DNA of 64,000 nt from Nocardiopsis sinuspersici (GTDB lineage: Bacteria; Actinomycetota; Actinomycetes; Streptosporangiales; Streptosporangiaceae), in assembly GCA_008638415.1 (NCBI GenBank), contig VWVT01000008.1, forward strand, positions 1 through 64,000, written 5' to 3'. The notes under the pieces are model-generated. The model did no database searches. It had not been told where the DNA came from and saw only the letters and a program-made list of their open reading frames with translations. Shown here one piece after another: positions 9,350 through 18,127 of this stretch. Every line of letters starts with the position of its first letter. Position 1 is the stretch's first letter. The position numbers and the translations under genes are program-made.

Positions 9350-11781
9350 TGGCGGTGACGACCCGTACCGTGACGGACCTTTCCAGCACCACCAAGGACG
9401 GGGTGGGCGCCAGCCCGCGCCGGCCCGACGGAACGCTGAAGGTCACCGGTGAGTTCGCCTACTCCTCGGACATGTGGATGGAGGACATGCTGTGGGGGGC
9501 GACCCTGCGCAGCCCCCATCCGCACGCGAGGATCCTGGGCGTCGACGTCACCGAGGCGCTGAAGGTGCCGGGGGTGTCCGCGGTGCTCACCCACGAGGAC
9601 GTGCCCGGCGACAAGCGCTACGGGCTGGAGCACCAGGACCAGCCGGTGCTGGCCATCGACAAGGTGCGCTACAAGGGCGAGGCGGTGGCCGTGGTGGCCG
9701 CCGACCACCCCGAGACGGCCCGGCGCGCGATGGAGCGCATCCGGGTGGACTACGAGGTACTGGAGCCGATCAGCGACTCCCGCAGGGCGGCTCTGGACCC
9801 CGACTGCCCTCTGGTGCACGAGCCGGGCACGATCCCCGAGCACCCCGAGTACAACCAGCGCGGCAACCGGCTGCGCTACCAGCCGGTCCGCACGGGCGCC
9901 TTCACCGAGGCCGCGGGAGCGGCCGGGCGCGAGAGCGGGGTCCTGGAGCGGCTGCGCGCCGAGGCCGACGCGGTGGTCTCCTCCGAGTACGAGGTCGGCA
10001 TGCAGGACCAGGCCTTCCTCGGACCGGAGTCGGGCATGGCCGTCCCGGCCGAGGACGGCGGCGTGGACCTGTACGTGGCCACGCAGTGGCTGCACGTGGA
10101 CCAGCGCCAGATCGCCCCCGCGCTGGGGCTGCCCCAGGACAAGGTGCGCCTGACCCTGGCTGGTGTGGGCGGGGCCTTCGGTGCCCGCGAGGACCTGTCG
10201 ATGCAGATCCACGCGTGCCTGCTGGCAATGCGCACCGGCAAGCCGGTCAAGTTCGTGTACAACCGCGAGGAGTCCTTCTACGGGCACGTGCACCGGCACC
10301 CGGCGAAGATGCGCTACGAGCACGGTGCGCGCGCGGACGGCACTCTGCTGTACGCCACGGCGGAGATCATCGTGGACGGCGGCGCGTACGCGTCGGCGAC
10401 CCCGGCCGTGGTGGGTGTGGCCTCCTCCCTGGGCATCGGCCCCTACGAGGTGCCGAACGTGCTGGTGGACGCCTACGGGGTGTACACCAACAACCCGCCG
10501 TGCGGGGCGATGCGCGGCTTCGGCGCGGTGCAGGCCTGCTTCGCCTACGAGTCGCAGATGGACCGGCTCGCCGAGGAGTTGGGCATGCACCCGGTGGAGC
10601 TGCGGATCAAGAACGCCATGTCGCAGGGCTCGCGGATCATCACGGGCCAGGAGATCGACATGCCTCTGCCCATGGTGGAGATGCTGGAGCGCTGCCGCGA
10701 CCTGCCGATGCCGCCTGAGCGCGGCGCGCTGGCCGATCCCTCCGACCTGCGCACGCTGCCGGGCGGGGTGGCGGGCACCACGCGCGGCGAGGGCGTGGTG
10801 CGCGGTGTGGGCTACGGCCTGGGCCTGAAGAACCTGTGCTTCTCGGAGGGGTTCGACGACTACTCCACCGCACGGGTCCGGCTGGAGGTCGTGGGCGGCG
10901 AGCCGGTGGTGCTGGTGCACACGGCGGCGGCCGAGGTCGGCCAGGGGCTGGTGACCGTCAAGGGCCAGATCGCCCGGACCGAGCTGGGTGTGGAGAAGGT
11001 GGTCATCGCCCCCTCCGACACCCAGGTGGGTTCGGCGGGCTCCTCCTCGGCGTCGCGCCAGTCGTACATGACCGGCGGCGCGGTCAGGACGGCGTGCGCC
11101 TCGGTGCGCGCGGAGGTGTTCGCGCTGGCGCGCGAGCGCGGGCTCGTGCCCGAGGACCTGCCGGACACCGACCTGTCACTGTCCGGCGGCAAGCTGGTGT
11201 CGGCCACGGCCGGTGCGCTGGTGTCGCTGGCGGACCTGCTGGGCGACTCGACCCAGGGCGGCACGGTGGTCGAGCAGACCCGTGAGTACCACCACCGCCC
11301 CACCGAGATGCTGGATCCGGAGCTGGGCCAGGGCGCCTCGCACACCCAGTTCGGGATGTGCGTGCACCGGGCCGTGGTGGACGTGGACGTGGACCTGGGC
11401 CTGGTGAAGGTGGTGGCGCTGGACGCGGTGCAGGACGTGGGCAAGGCCATGCACCCCCAGCAGCTGCTCGGACAGATCCAGGGCGGTTCCACCCAGGGTC
11501 TGGGCCTGGCGCTGATGGAGGAGGTCCAGGTCACGGACGGGCAGATCCGCAACCCGTCGTTCACCGACTACCTCATCCCGACGATCCTGGACACACCGCC
11601 GATGCGGATCGAGGTGCTGGAGCACCCGGACCCGCACTCGCCCTACGGGCTGCGGGGCGCGGGTGAGCCGCCGACGCTGTCGTCGACCCCGGCGATCGTG
11701 GCCGCGGTGCGCGCGGCGACGGGGAGGCCGCTGACGCACGCGCCGGTGCGCCCGGAGGACATCGTGGGCATCGAGCTGTAG
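9349..11781 (+). CDS. Xanthine dehydrogenase molybdopterin-binding subunit
   Basis: The 810-residue large subunit binds the molybdenum cofactor and hydroxylates hypoxanthine/xanthine. Conserved family segments are visible: 'RYKGEAVAVVAADHPETA' (about residue 105), 'GGAFGAREDLSM' (about 275), 'GAMRGFGAVQACFAYESQ' (about 387) and the C-terminal 'GAGEPPTLSSTPA' (about 775), which carries the catalytic glutamate. Length agrees with XdhA/PucD-type subunits. Its ATG overlaps the stop of the deaminase gene (TGATG), and it closes the operon before a very strong palindromic terminator. Purine is the likely substrate from context rather than from an active-site residue I can assign. Confidence 0.92.
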   Translation: MAVTTRTVTDLSSTTKDGVGASPRRPDGTLKVTGEFAYSSDMWMEDMLWGATLRSPHPHARILGVDVTEALKVPGVSAVLTHEDVPGDKRYGLEHQDQPVLAIDKVRYKGEAVAVVAADHPETARRAMERIRVDYEVLEPISDSRRAALDPDCPLVHEPGTIPEHPEYNQRGNRLRYQPVRTGAFTEAAGAAGRESGVLERLRAEADAVVSSEYEVGMQDQAFLGPESGMAVPAEDGGVDLYVATQWLHVDQRQIAPALGLPQDKVRLTLAGVGGAFGAREDLSMQIHACLLAMRTGKPVKFVYNREESFYGHVHRHPAKMRYEHGARADGTLLYATAEIIVDGGAYASATPAVVGVASSLGIGPYEVPNVLVDAYGVYTNNPPCGAMRGFGAVQACFAYESQMDRLAEELGMHPVELRIKNAMSQGSRIITGQEIDMPLPMVEMLERCRDLPMPPERGALADPSDLRTLPGGVAGTTRGEGVVRGVGYGLGLKNLCFSEGFDDYSTARVRLEVVGGEPVVLVHTAAAEVGQGLVTVKGQIARTELGVEKVVIAPSDTQVGSAGSSSASRQSYMTGGAVRTACASVRAEVFALARERGLVPEDLPDTDLSLSGGKLVSATAGALVSLADLLGDSTQGGTVVEQTREYHHRPTEMLDPELGQGASHTQFGMCVHRAVVDVDVDLGLVKVVALDAVQDVGKAMHPQQLLGQIQGGSTQGLGLALMEEVQVTDGQIRNPSFTDYLIPTILDTPPMRIEVLEHPDPHSPYGLRGAGEPPTLSSTPAIVAAVRAATGRPLTHAPVRPEDIVGIEL

Positions 11782-11785
11782 CCGC

Positions 11786-11821
11786 GGGGCGGTGCGGCGG
11801 GCCGGCCCGCCGCACCGCCCC
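11786..11821 (+). terminator. 36-nt perfect palindrome after purine operon
   Basis: An uninterrupted 18+18 nt inverted repeat begins 4 nt after the molybdopterin-subunit stop codon, centred on GGGCCGGCCC. It could form an extremely stable stem and is the probable terminator of the operon, although no U-tract follows, as is usual in high-GC actinobacteria. Confidence 0.7.
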
Positions 11822-12001
11822 TCCCCGACTCTCCCGTGACCACCGGACCCGGCGGGCGCGGCCCGTGGCGTACGGGCGGCCGGGATCGGTCACCGCCAGG
11901 GACAAGGGCGTCCCGAGGCCAACCCAGATATGGCTACGCGAAGTATCCATGCAGTTTCACACGGTGGCAGATTGCCGCCCCGTCGCCCCCCAGGAGGGGA
12001 C

Positions 12002-13447
12002 ATGACCCTCGAAGACGGCGCGAAGCAGCGCAAGCAGACACCCCCGGCCCCGGACGGTCGATCCTGGCTCGACCGCTTCTTCCTCATCAACGAGCGCGGC
12101 TCCACCGTGGGCCGGGAGGTCCGCGGCGGACTGACCACGTTCATGGCGATGGCCTACATCATCGTCCTGAACCCGCTGATCCTCAGCGGGGTCCCCGACG
12201 TCAACGGGGACTTCCTGTCCGCGGCCCAGCTGACCACCATGACCGCCCTGGCCGCGGGGATGGTCACCATCATGATGGGGGTGGTCGGCCGGGCGCCGAT
12301 CGCCTGCGCCGCCGCCCTCGGGGTGATGGCGGTGGTGGCCTACCAGGCCGCCCCGGTCATGTCGTGGCCCGAGGTGATGGGCCTGGTCGTGTGGCAGGGC
12401 GTGGCCATCGTCCTCATGGTCGTGACCGGTGTGCGCACCGCCGTGATGAACGCGCTGCCGCACAACCTCAAGCTGGCGATCGGGGTGGGCATCGGCCTGT
12501 TCGTGTCCCTGATCGGCCTGGCCAACGCCGGTTTCGTCAGCGGCGGCGACGGCGGCAGCCTGCTACAGCTCGGCGCGGCCGGCGACGGCGGGAACCTCGC
12601 CGGCTGGCCGATCCTGGTGTTCGTGTGCGGCCTGGTGCTGGCGAGCGTGCTGCTGGTGCGCGGAGCGCCCGGCGCGATCTTCTACGGCATCGTCGGCGCC
12701 ACGGTGCTGGCGGTCGTGGTCCACCAGGTGGCCGGGCTGAGCGGTGAGGACTGGGGCGGCCGCGCGCCGGAGCTGTCCGGCAGCCCCGTGGCCGTGCCCG
12801 ACTTCGGGCTGCTGTTCCAGGTCGACATGTTCGGCGCCTGGACCACCGCCGGGCCGACCACCGCCGGAGTCATCCTGTTCACCCTGGTGCTGGCCGGGTT
12901 CTTCGACGCGGTGGGCACCATCCTGGCGATCGGGGCCAAGGCCGGGATCTCCCGGGCCGACGGGAGCATGCCCCGGGTCAACCAGATCCTGGCCACCGAC
13001 GGGACCGGCGCCGTGGTCGGCGGTCTGACCAGCTCCTCGGCCACCCTGGTGTTCGTGGAGTCCACGGCCGGGGTGAGCGAGGGCGCACGGACCGGGCTGT
13101 CCAGCGTGGTCACCGGACTGCTGTTCCTCACCGCGATCGTGTTCGCGCCGGTGTTCGCCATCGTGCCCTCCCAGGCGGCCTCGGTGGCGATGGTGATGGT
13201 GGGGGCGCTGATGATGGCGCAGATCCGCGGGATCGACTGGTCGGACATGTCGGTGGCCGTCCCGGCGTTCCTGACCATCGTGATGATGCCGTTCGCCTAC
13301 GACATCGCCACCGGTATCGGCATCGGGATCATCGCCTACACCGTGCTGCGTTCGGCGCAGGGCCGCTTCACCGAGGTCGGCTGGCTGATGTGGGTGCTCA
13401 GCGCCGTGTTCGTGTTCCACTTCTCCATGCACGCCCTCGGGCTTTAG
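12002..13447 (+). CDS. NCS2-family purine permease (AzgA/PbuG type)
   Basis: The 481-residue membrane protein starts with a cytoplasmic segment and then the signature 'GLTTFMAMAYIIVLNP' (about residues 40-55) typical of AzgA-like adenine/guanine/hypoxanthine transporters. Around 12-14 hydrophobic helices follow, including 'LVLAGFFDAVGTILAIG' (about 300), the conserved acidic substrate-binding region of the family. It probably imports purine bases by proton symport and feeds the upstream oxidation operon. CAGGAGGGGA just before the ATG at 12002 fixes the start; the longer frame has no such signal. It sits beyond the operon terminator and so has its own promoter. Confidence 0.9.
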   Translation: MTLEDGAKQRKQTPPAPDGRSWLDRFFLINERGSTVGREVRGGLTTFMAMAYIIVLNPLILSGVPDVNGDFLSAAQLTTMTALAAGMVTIMMGVVGRAPIACAAALGVMAVVAYQAAPVMSWPEVMGLVVWQGVAIVLMVVTGVRTAVMNALPHNLKLAIGVGIGLFVSLIGLANAGFVSGGDGGSLLQLGAAGDGGNLAGWPILVFVCGLVLASVLLVRGAPGAIFYGIVGATVLAVVVHQVAGLSGEDWGGRAPELSGSPVAVPDFGLLFQVDMFGAWTTAGPTTAGVILFTLVLAGFFDAVGTILAIGAKAGISRADGSMPRVNQILATDGTGAVVGGLTSSSATLVFVESTAGVSEGARTGLSSVVTGLLFLTAIVFAPVFAIVPSQAASVAMVMVGALMMAQIRGIDWSDMSVAVPAFLTIVMMPFAYDIATGIGIGIIAYTVLRSAQGRFTEVGWLMWVLSAVFVFHFSMHALGL

Positions 13448-13459
13448 CGGGGTCCGTGT

Positions 13460-13511
13460 GACGGGCGGGGAGGCCGGGTCGCCGAGGGGCGGCCCGGCCT
13501 CCCCGCCCGTC
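13460..13511 (+). terminator. Strong hairpin after purine permease
   Basis: A 19-bp perfect stem (13460-13478 with 13493-13511) around a 14-nt loop begins 12 nt after the permease stop codon. It is the probable transcription terminator. Confidence 0.7.
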
Positions 13512-13624
13512 GGGCACCGGTAAGGACACTGTGGCCCCCAGGTCAGCTACGGAGTGGTCCCCGCCCACGTCAGAGTGGGTGACGGAGGCCGCGACCAGCG
13601 GCTCCCCTGCGACAGGGTGCCCCC

Positions 13625-15286
13625 ATGACCACTCCGCTCCTCCCCTCGGACCCCACACGTATCGGCCCCTACGCCGTGGCGGCGCGCATCGACAGCGGCG
13701 GCCAGGGCACCGTGTACCTGGCGCACGCCGCCGACGGCTCCCCCGCGGCCGTGAAGGTGCTGGCCCTCGCCTGGTCGGGTGACACCCGGCAGAGGGAGCG
13801 CTTCGCCCAGGAACTGGTGGCGGCGCGCAGGGTGGCCCCGTTCTGCACGGCGGCGGTGCTGGACGCCGACATGGACGCGGACACGCCCTACATCGCGAGC
13901 GAGTACGTCCCGGGGCCGACGCTGCGCTCCGCGGTACGGGACGCGGGTCCCCACACCGGGCCCGCGCTGGACCGGCTGGCCATCGCCACGGTGACCGCGC
14001 TGACCGCCGTGCACGAGGCGGGCGTGGTGCACCGCGACCTCAAGCCCGGCAACGTCATCCTGGGGCCGGACGGGCCCCGGGTGATCGACTTCGGCGTCGC
14101 GCGCCTGGTCGACGCCACCCGGCAGACCACCACCGTGGCGGGGACCCCCGCCTACATGGCGCCGGAGCAGATCAGGGGCGAGCCGGCGGGGCCGGCCGGC
14201 GACCTGTTCTCCTGGGCGGCCGTCATCGCCTACGCGGCGACGGGGCGCCCCGCCTTCCCCGGTGAGGACACGATGGCGGTGATCGACCGGGTGCTGACGT
14301 GCGAGCCCGAGCTGGCCGGCGTCCCGGACAGGCTGCGCTCGGTCCTGGAGGCGTGCCTGGCCAAGGACCCGGGGGCGCGACCGACCGCGGTGGAGGTGCT
14401 GGGGACGCTGATCGGCCGGGCCCCCGGGGCGGACGCGCCGCTCGCGGCCACGCTGATCATGGCGGAGGCCAGCACGGCCGTGGGCGAGGGCACCGCGCGC
14501 ATCCGCCTGCCGGAGCTCCCCCGGGCGCGGACCGCGTACGGCGACGGGCCGCCGCTCCCGCGGGGAACGGACACGGGCGGTCGCGGTGGTCGCGGCGGTC
14601 GTCCCGAAGGCGCTCGCCGCGACGGCGGAACCGGGCTCCCCGGGGAGGGACCCGGGCGGCACGGATCCCCAGGACACGTCCGCGGCGGGGGCATGGACCT
14701 TCCCCCAGGAGGGGGTGGCGGCCGCGGACCGGGAGGCGGGCCGGCCGCCCCCGGCGGGCGTGCACGGCCCCGCCGGCCGGGCGGGCGCGGGGGCCGCGCG
14801 GCGGGGTGGGCGCTCGCGGGCGCCCTGGTGGTACTGGCCGTACTCGGCTACCTGTGGACCCTCGGGCCGGACGGCCCCTGGGAGATGGCCCCCGCGGGCT
14901 CCACTCCGCCGGTGTCCTCTCCCCCGCCCGCCGCCGAGTCCTCGGCCGCGGAGGGGGAGCATGTGACCGAGGGGGAGCCGGCGACCGAGGAGGTCCCGGC
15001 CGGCACGGGCACCGAGGAGAGCGCCCCGCCGGACACCGGACCGGACTGCACCGCCGATCCGCACGCGCACGGCTGTCCCCCACCCGCCGACTGCGGGCAC
15101 GCCCCCTGCGACGGCCCCTCGTCCGAGCCCTCGGACGAGGCCGCCGACACGGACCCCAGCGCACCCGACGGGGGCACGGAGCCCACCGGCGGGGACGGCG
15201 GGGACGCGCCGGCCTCCCCCGCCTCGGACGACACAGCGGGCGGCGAGCCGGGCGGGACCGGGGGCGGATCCGTCGAGACCCCCTGA
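13625..15286 (+). CDS. Membrane Ser/Thr protein kinase (Hanks type)
   Basis: Residues 10-270 form a eukaryotic-type kinase domain: glycine loop 'IDSGGQGTVYLA', ATP-binding lysine in 'AAVKVLAL', catalytic loop 'HRDLKPGN', 'DFGVARL' and 'MAPEQI'. A glycine/arginine-rich juxtamembrane region (about 300-390) is followed by one transmembrane helix ('GALVVLAVLGYLW', about 400) and an acidic, Pro/Thr/Ser-rich extracellular tail of about 130 residues with paired cysteines but no PASTA repeat. It probably phosphorylates cytoplasmic proteins in response to a cell-surface cue. Codon usage in about 14570-14770 fits the +1 frame better than the annotated frame (see findings), so the linker sequence may be wrong. 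Neighbours give no substrate clue. Confidence 0.88.
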   Translation: MTTPLLPSDPTRIGPYAVAARIDSGGQGTVYLAHAADGSPAAVKVLALAWSGDTRQRERFAQELVAARRVAPFCTAAVLDADMDADTPYIASEYVPGPTLRSAVRDAGPHTGPALDRLAIATVTALTAVHEAGVVHRDLKPGNVILGPDGPRVIDFGVARLVDATRQTTTVAGTPAYMAPEQIRGEPAGPAGDLFSWAAVIAYAATGRPAFPGEDTMAVIDRVLTCEPELAGVPDRLRSVLEACLAKDPGARPTAVEVLGTLIGRAPGADAPLAATLIMAEASTAVGEGTARIRLPELPRARTAYGDGPPLPRGTDTGGRGGRGGRPEGARRDGGTGLPGEGPGRHGSPGHVRGGGMDLPPGGGGGRGPGGGPAAPGGRARPRRPGGRGGRAAGWALAGALVVLAVLGYLWTLGPDGPWEMAPAGSTPPVSSPPPAAESSAAEGEHVTEGEPATEEVPAGTGTEESAPPDTGPDCTADPHAHGCPPPADCGHAPCDGPSSEPSDEAADTDPSAPDGGTEPTGGDGGDAPASPASDDTAGGEPGGTGGGSVETP

Positions 15287-15415
15287 CGACCGCCGCCGCG
15301 CCACGCGCACCAGCGGGCCCGTCGGGCACCGGCACGCGTACCGGAGACCGAGGGGCCCTCGGCGTGCGCGTCCGGTGTGTGTGCCCCGCATGTGCCGGAG
15401 CCGCCCGGAACTCCG

Positions 15416-15459
15416 TTGACAGGCCCATCACGGCGCACCTAAGTTGTCAGTGTCAACTT
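15416..15459 (+). promoter_or_regulatory. Promoter with overlapping inverted-repeat operator
   Basis: TTGACA at 15416-15421 and TAAGTT at 15440-15445 are separated by 18 nt, a good vegetative-type promoter. The -10 element is overlapped by AAGTTGTCAGTGTCAACTT (15441-15459), with perfect 6-bp arms around a 7-nt centre, which looks like an operator for a dimeric repressor. It lies 20 nt before the start codon of the fused molybdenum hydroxylase. Confidence 0.6.
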
Positions 15460-15478
15460 CGTATCGAGGAAAGCTCCC

Positions 15479-18127
15479 ATGAACGTTCGACTGAACGGCT
15501 CCTCCTCCCCCGTCCCCGACTCCCCCGACACCACCGCGGCCGAGCACATCCGCGACCGGCTCGGCCTGACCGGAACCAAGATCGCCTGCGGCACCGGAGT
15601 CTGCGGCGCCTGTACCGTCCTGGTGGACGGCGCCCCCACCGCCTCGTGCCTGATGCCCGCCGACCGGCTGGCCGGGCGCGAGGTCACCACCGTGGAGGGG
15701 CTGGGCGGCGACCACCCCGTCCAGCGCGCCTTCGCCGCCCACGACGCGCTCCAGTGCGGCTACTGCACCCCGGGGTTCGTGGTGGAGGCCTCCGTCTTCG
15801 TCGACGCCTGGCGCGCCGAGCACGGCGACGTCCGCCCGGGCCGTGAACGCGTCGCCGACGCCCTGTCCGGGCACCTGTGCCGCTGCGGCGCCTACGAGGG
15901 GATCTTCGCCGCCGTGGCCGCCGCCTGCGCCGGGGAGTTCGACGCCGAGCCGGACCGCGACCCCCCGCGCGTGGACGCCCTGGACAAGGTCACCGGCCGC
16001 GCCCGCTTCAGCGCGGACCTGGTACCCGAGGGCGGTTGGGAGGGGGTGATCGTGCGCTCCGCCCACGCCCACGCGCGGGTGCGCGCCGTCCACCCCGGCG
16101 GGGCCCGGAGCGCGGCCACGCCCCTCCCCGCGCCCGGAGGGCCCGTGGACGGGCAGCCGGTGTTCACGGACCTGCTCGGCGAGGAGCGCCTGGTGCGCTA
16201 CGCAGGCCAGCCGATCGCCGCCGTGGCCGCGCCCACCGCCGCCCTGGCCCGGGCCGCGGCGGAGGCGGTACGGGTGGACTACGACCCCCTCCCCGCCGTA
16301 CTGGACACGGACGAGGCGCGCGCCGAGGGCGCCCCGCAGGTGTACACCACGCGCGCCCAGCGCAGGGCCGCGCCCTCCTACGGCGAGGCCCCCACTCCCC
16401 CGTCCCCCTGGCGGGGCAACACGCGGGGCCCGTCCACAGCCAGCTGGCGCGGCGCCACCGCCGTACGGCGCCTGCGCGGGGCCGCCGAGCGCGGCGACCC
16501 CCGCCTGGTGGCCCAGGAGTACTCCACCGCCGTCCAGTTGCACAGCCCGCTGGAGCCCCACGTGTGCGTGGCCTCCTGGGAGCGCGACGGCACACTGACC
16601 CTGCGCGTGTCCACCCAGACGGTGGTCAAGACCGCCCAGAAGGCCGCGGAGCGCTGGGAGCTGCCGCCGGAGAAGGTGCACGTGGTCAGCGAGTACGTCG
16701 GCGGCGGCTTCGGCGCCAAGGGGGGCCTGTCGACGGACATGGTCGCCGCGGCCGAGCTGTCCCGGCTCTCCCATACCCCGGTGCGCGTGTCCTTCGACCG
16801 CGCCGAGGAGCTGACCGACGCCGGGCACCGCCCCGGAACCCGCACCAGGGTGGCGCTGCTGGCCGACGCCGACGGGGACCTGGCCGCGATGACCGTGGAC
16901 TCCGAGGGCGACGGCGGCATCTCGGTGGGCTCCACCACCGCCACGCTCGGGCTGCTGGGATACGGGCGCTCACCGCGCCGGGTCCGCGACTTCGACGTGG
17001 TCACCCACCGCCCGCCGGGCAAACCCATGCGCGCCCCCGGCGGCGCGCCGCTGGCCTGGGCCCTGGAGCAGGCCGTGGACACGATGGCCGAGCGGCTGGG
17101 CGAGGACCCCCTGTCCCTGCGCCGCCGCTGGGACGGCAACCCCAAGCGGCAGGCGCTGTACGAGCGGGTGGCCGCCCTGGACCTGTGGCGCGACCGCCCT
17201 CGCGGGCCGCGCACCGGCCGGTTCCGGCGCGGGGTCGGCCTCGCCTCCTCCAACTGGCTCTACCTCATGGGCCCCAAGGCACGGGTGGAACTGTCGGTGC
17301 GCGACGGCCGGGTGCTGGTGCGCTCGGCCACCCAGGACATCGGCACCGGGATCCGCACGGTCCTGGGCGGGGTGGTCGCCGACCGGCTGGGGATGCCCGC
17401 CTCCGACCTGCGCGTGGAGATCGGCGACAGCGGCTCGGTGCACGGGACCGGCTCCTTCGGCAGCCGCACGACCACCTCCATGGGGCCCGCCGCGGCCGAC
17501 GCGGCCGACCGGCTGCGGGACGCGCTGCGCGAGCACGAGCCACGGGTCCCGGAGTCGGGGCCCGTCCCCGAGCACACCCTCAAGGACGCGCTGACCGCCG
17601 CCGAGGGCGTGCGGGTGGTCGGTAAACGCGGCCGGGACCGCTGGGGCGCGCTGTCCCCGGACATGGACGACGTGGCCGTGGGCCGCGGCCTGAGCGGCGC
17701 CGTGCACGTGATGGAGGTGGAGGTGGACACCCTGCTGGGCCGGGTGCGCCCCACCCGGTGCTGGGCGGGGATGGCCGTGGGGCGCGTGTACGCCGAGCGG
17801 CTGGCCCGCAACCAGGTCGAGGGCGCCGTGGTGCAGGGCGTGGGGTACGCGCTCTTCGAGGAGCGCCGCCACGACCCGGGCACCGGGGTGGTGCTCACCG
17901 ACAACCTGGAGGACTACCGGATCCCGGGGATGGGCGACGTCCCCGAGACCGAGGTGTACTTCCACCAGGAGGGGTTCGAACACGCCGTGGGCGCGGGGGT
18001 CGGCCTGGGCGAGGTGTCGGTCGTGGGCGTGGCCGCGTCCGTGGCCAACGCCGTGCACGACGCCACCGGATGGCGCCCCCGCGACCTGCCCGTCCGCCCG
18101 GACCGACTGCTGGAGGGACTGCGATGA
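15479..18127 (+). CDS. Fused 2Fe-2S / molybdopterin hydroxylase subunit
   Basis: This 882-residue protein joins two parts that are usually separate. Residues 1-155 are a complete [2Fe-2S] subunit: 'CGTGVCGAC', 'CGYCTPG' and 'CRCGAYEG'. Residues 165-880 are a molybdopterin-binding subunit of the xanthine dehydrogenase/aldehyde oxidase family, with 'RYAGQPIAAVAA', 'GGGFGAKGGLSTDM', 'PMRAPGGAPLAWALEQAVD' and the C-terminal 'GVGLGEVSVVGVA' holding the catalytic glutamate. The segment just before 'RYAGQP' (about 200-230) is shorter than in separate Mo subunits. It should oxidise an aldehyde or N-heterocycle; the substrate is unknown. The ATG at 15479 is preceded by CGAGGAAAG, and the gene overlaps the FAD-subunit gene by 4 nt. 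Confidence 0.9.
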   Translation: MNVRLNGSSSPVPDSPDTTAAEHIRDRLGLTGTKIACGTGVCGACTVLVDGAPTASCLMPADRLAGREVTTVEGLGGDHPVQRAFAAHDALQCGYCTPGFVVEASVFVDAWRAEHGDVRPGRERVADALSGHLCRCGAYEGIFAAVAAACAGEFDAEPDRDPPRVDALDKVTGRARFSADLVPEGGWEGVIVRSAHAHARVRAVHPGGARSAATPLPAPGGPVDGQPVFTDLLGEERLVRYAGQPIAAVAAPTAALARAAAEAVRVDYDPLPAVLDTDEARAEGAPQVYTTRAQRRAAPSYGEAPTPPSPWRGNTRGPSTASWRGATAVRRLRGAAERGDPRLVAQEYSTAVQLHSPLEPHVCVASWERDGTLTLRVSTQTVVKTAQKAAERWELPPEKVHVVSEYVGGGFGAKGGLSTDMVAAAELSRLSHTPVRVSFDRAEELTDAGHRPGTRTRVALLADADGDLAAMTVDSEGDGGISVGSTTATLGLLGYGRSPRRVRDFDVVTHRPPGKPMRAPGGAPLAWALEQAVDTMAERLGEDPLSLRRRWDGNPKRQALYERVAALDLWRDRPRGPRTGRFRRGVGLASSNWLYLMGPKARVELSVRDGRVLVRSATQDIGTGIRTVLGGVVADRLGMPASDLRVEIGDSGSVHGTGSFGSRTTTSMGPAAADAADRLRDALREHEPRVPESGPVPEHTLKDALTAAEGVRVVGKRGRDRWGALSPDMDDVAVGRGLSGAVHVMEVEVDTLLGRVRPTRCWAGMAVGRVYAERLARNQVEGAVVQGVGYALFEERRHDPGTGVVLTDNLEDYRIPGMGDVPETEVYFHQEGFEHAVGAGVGLGEVSVVGVAASVANAVHDATGWRPRDLPVRPDRLLEGLR

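Noticed and set aside
8368..10920. 850-codon minus-strand open frame over the deaminase and Mo subunit
   Set aside because: It spans two well-supported plus-strand genes and reads as His/Gln/Val/Arg-rich low-complexity sequence, a typical artefact of high-GC coding DNA.
9349..11781. Carbon monoxide dehydrogenase large subunit
   Set aside because: The CoxL active-site cysteine motif (AYRCSFR-like) is not present; 'GAMRGFG' and the purine-gene context favour xanthine dehydrogenase.
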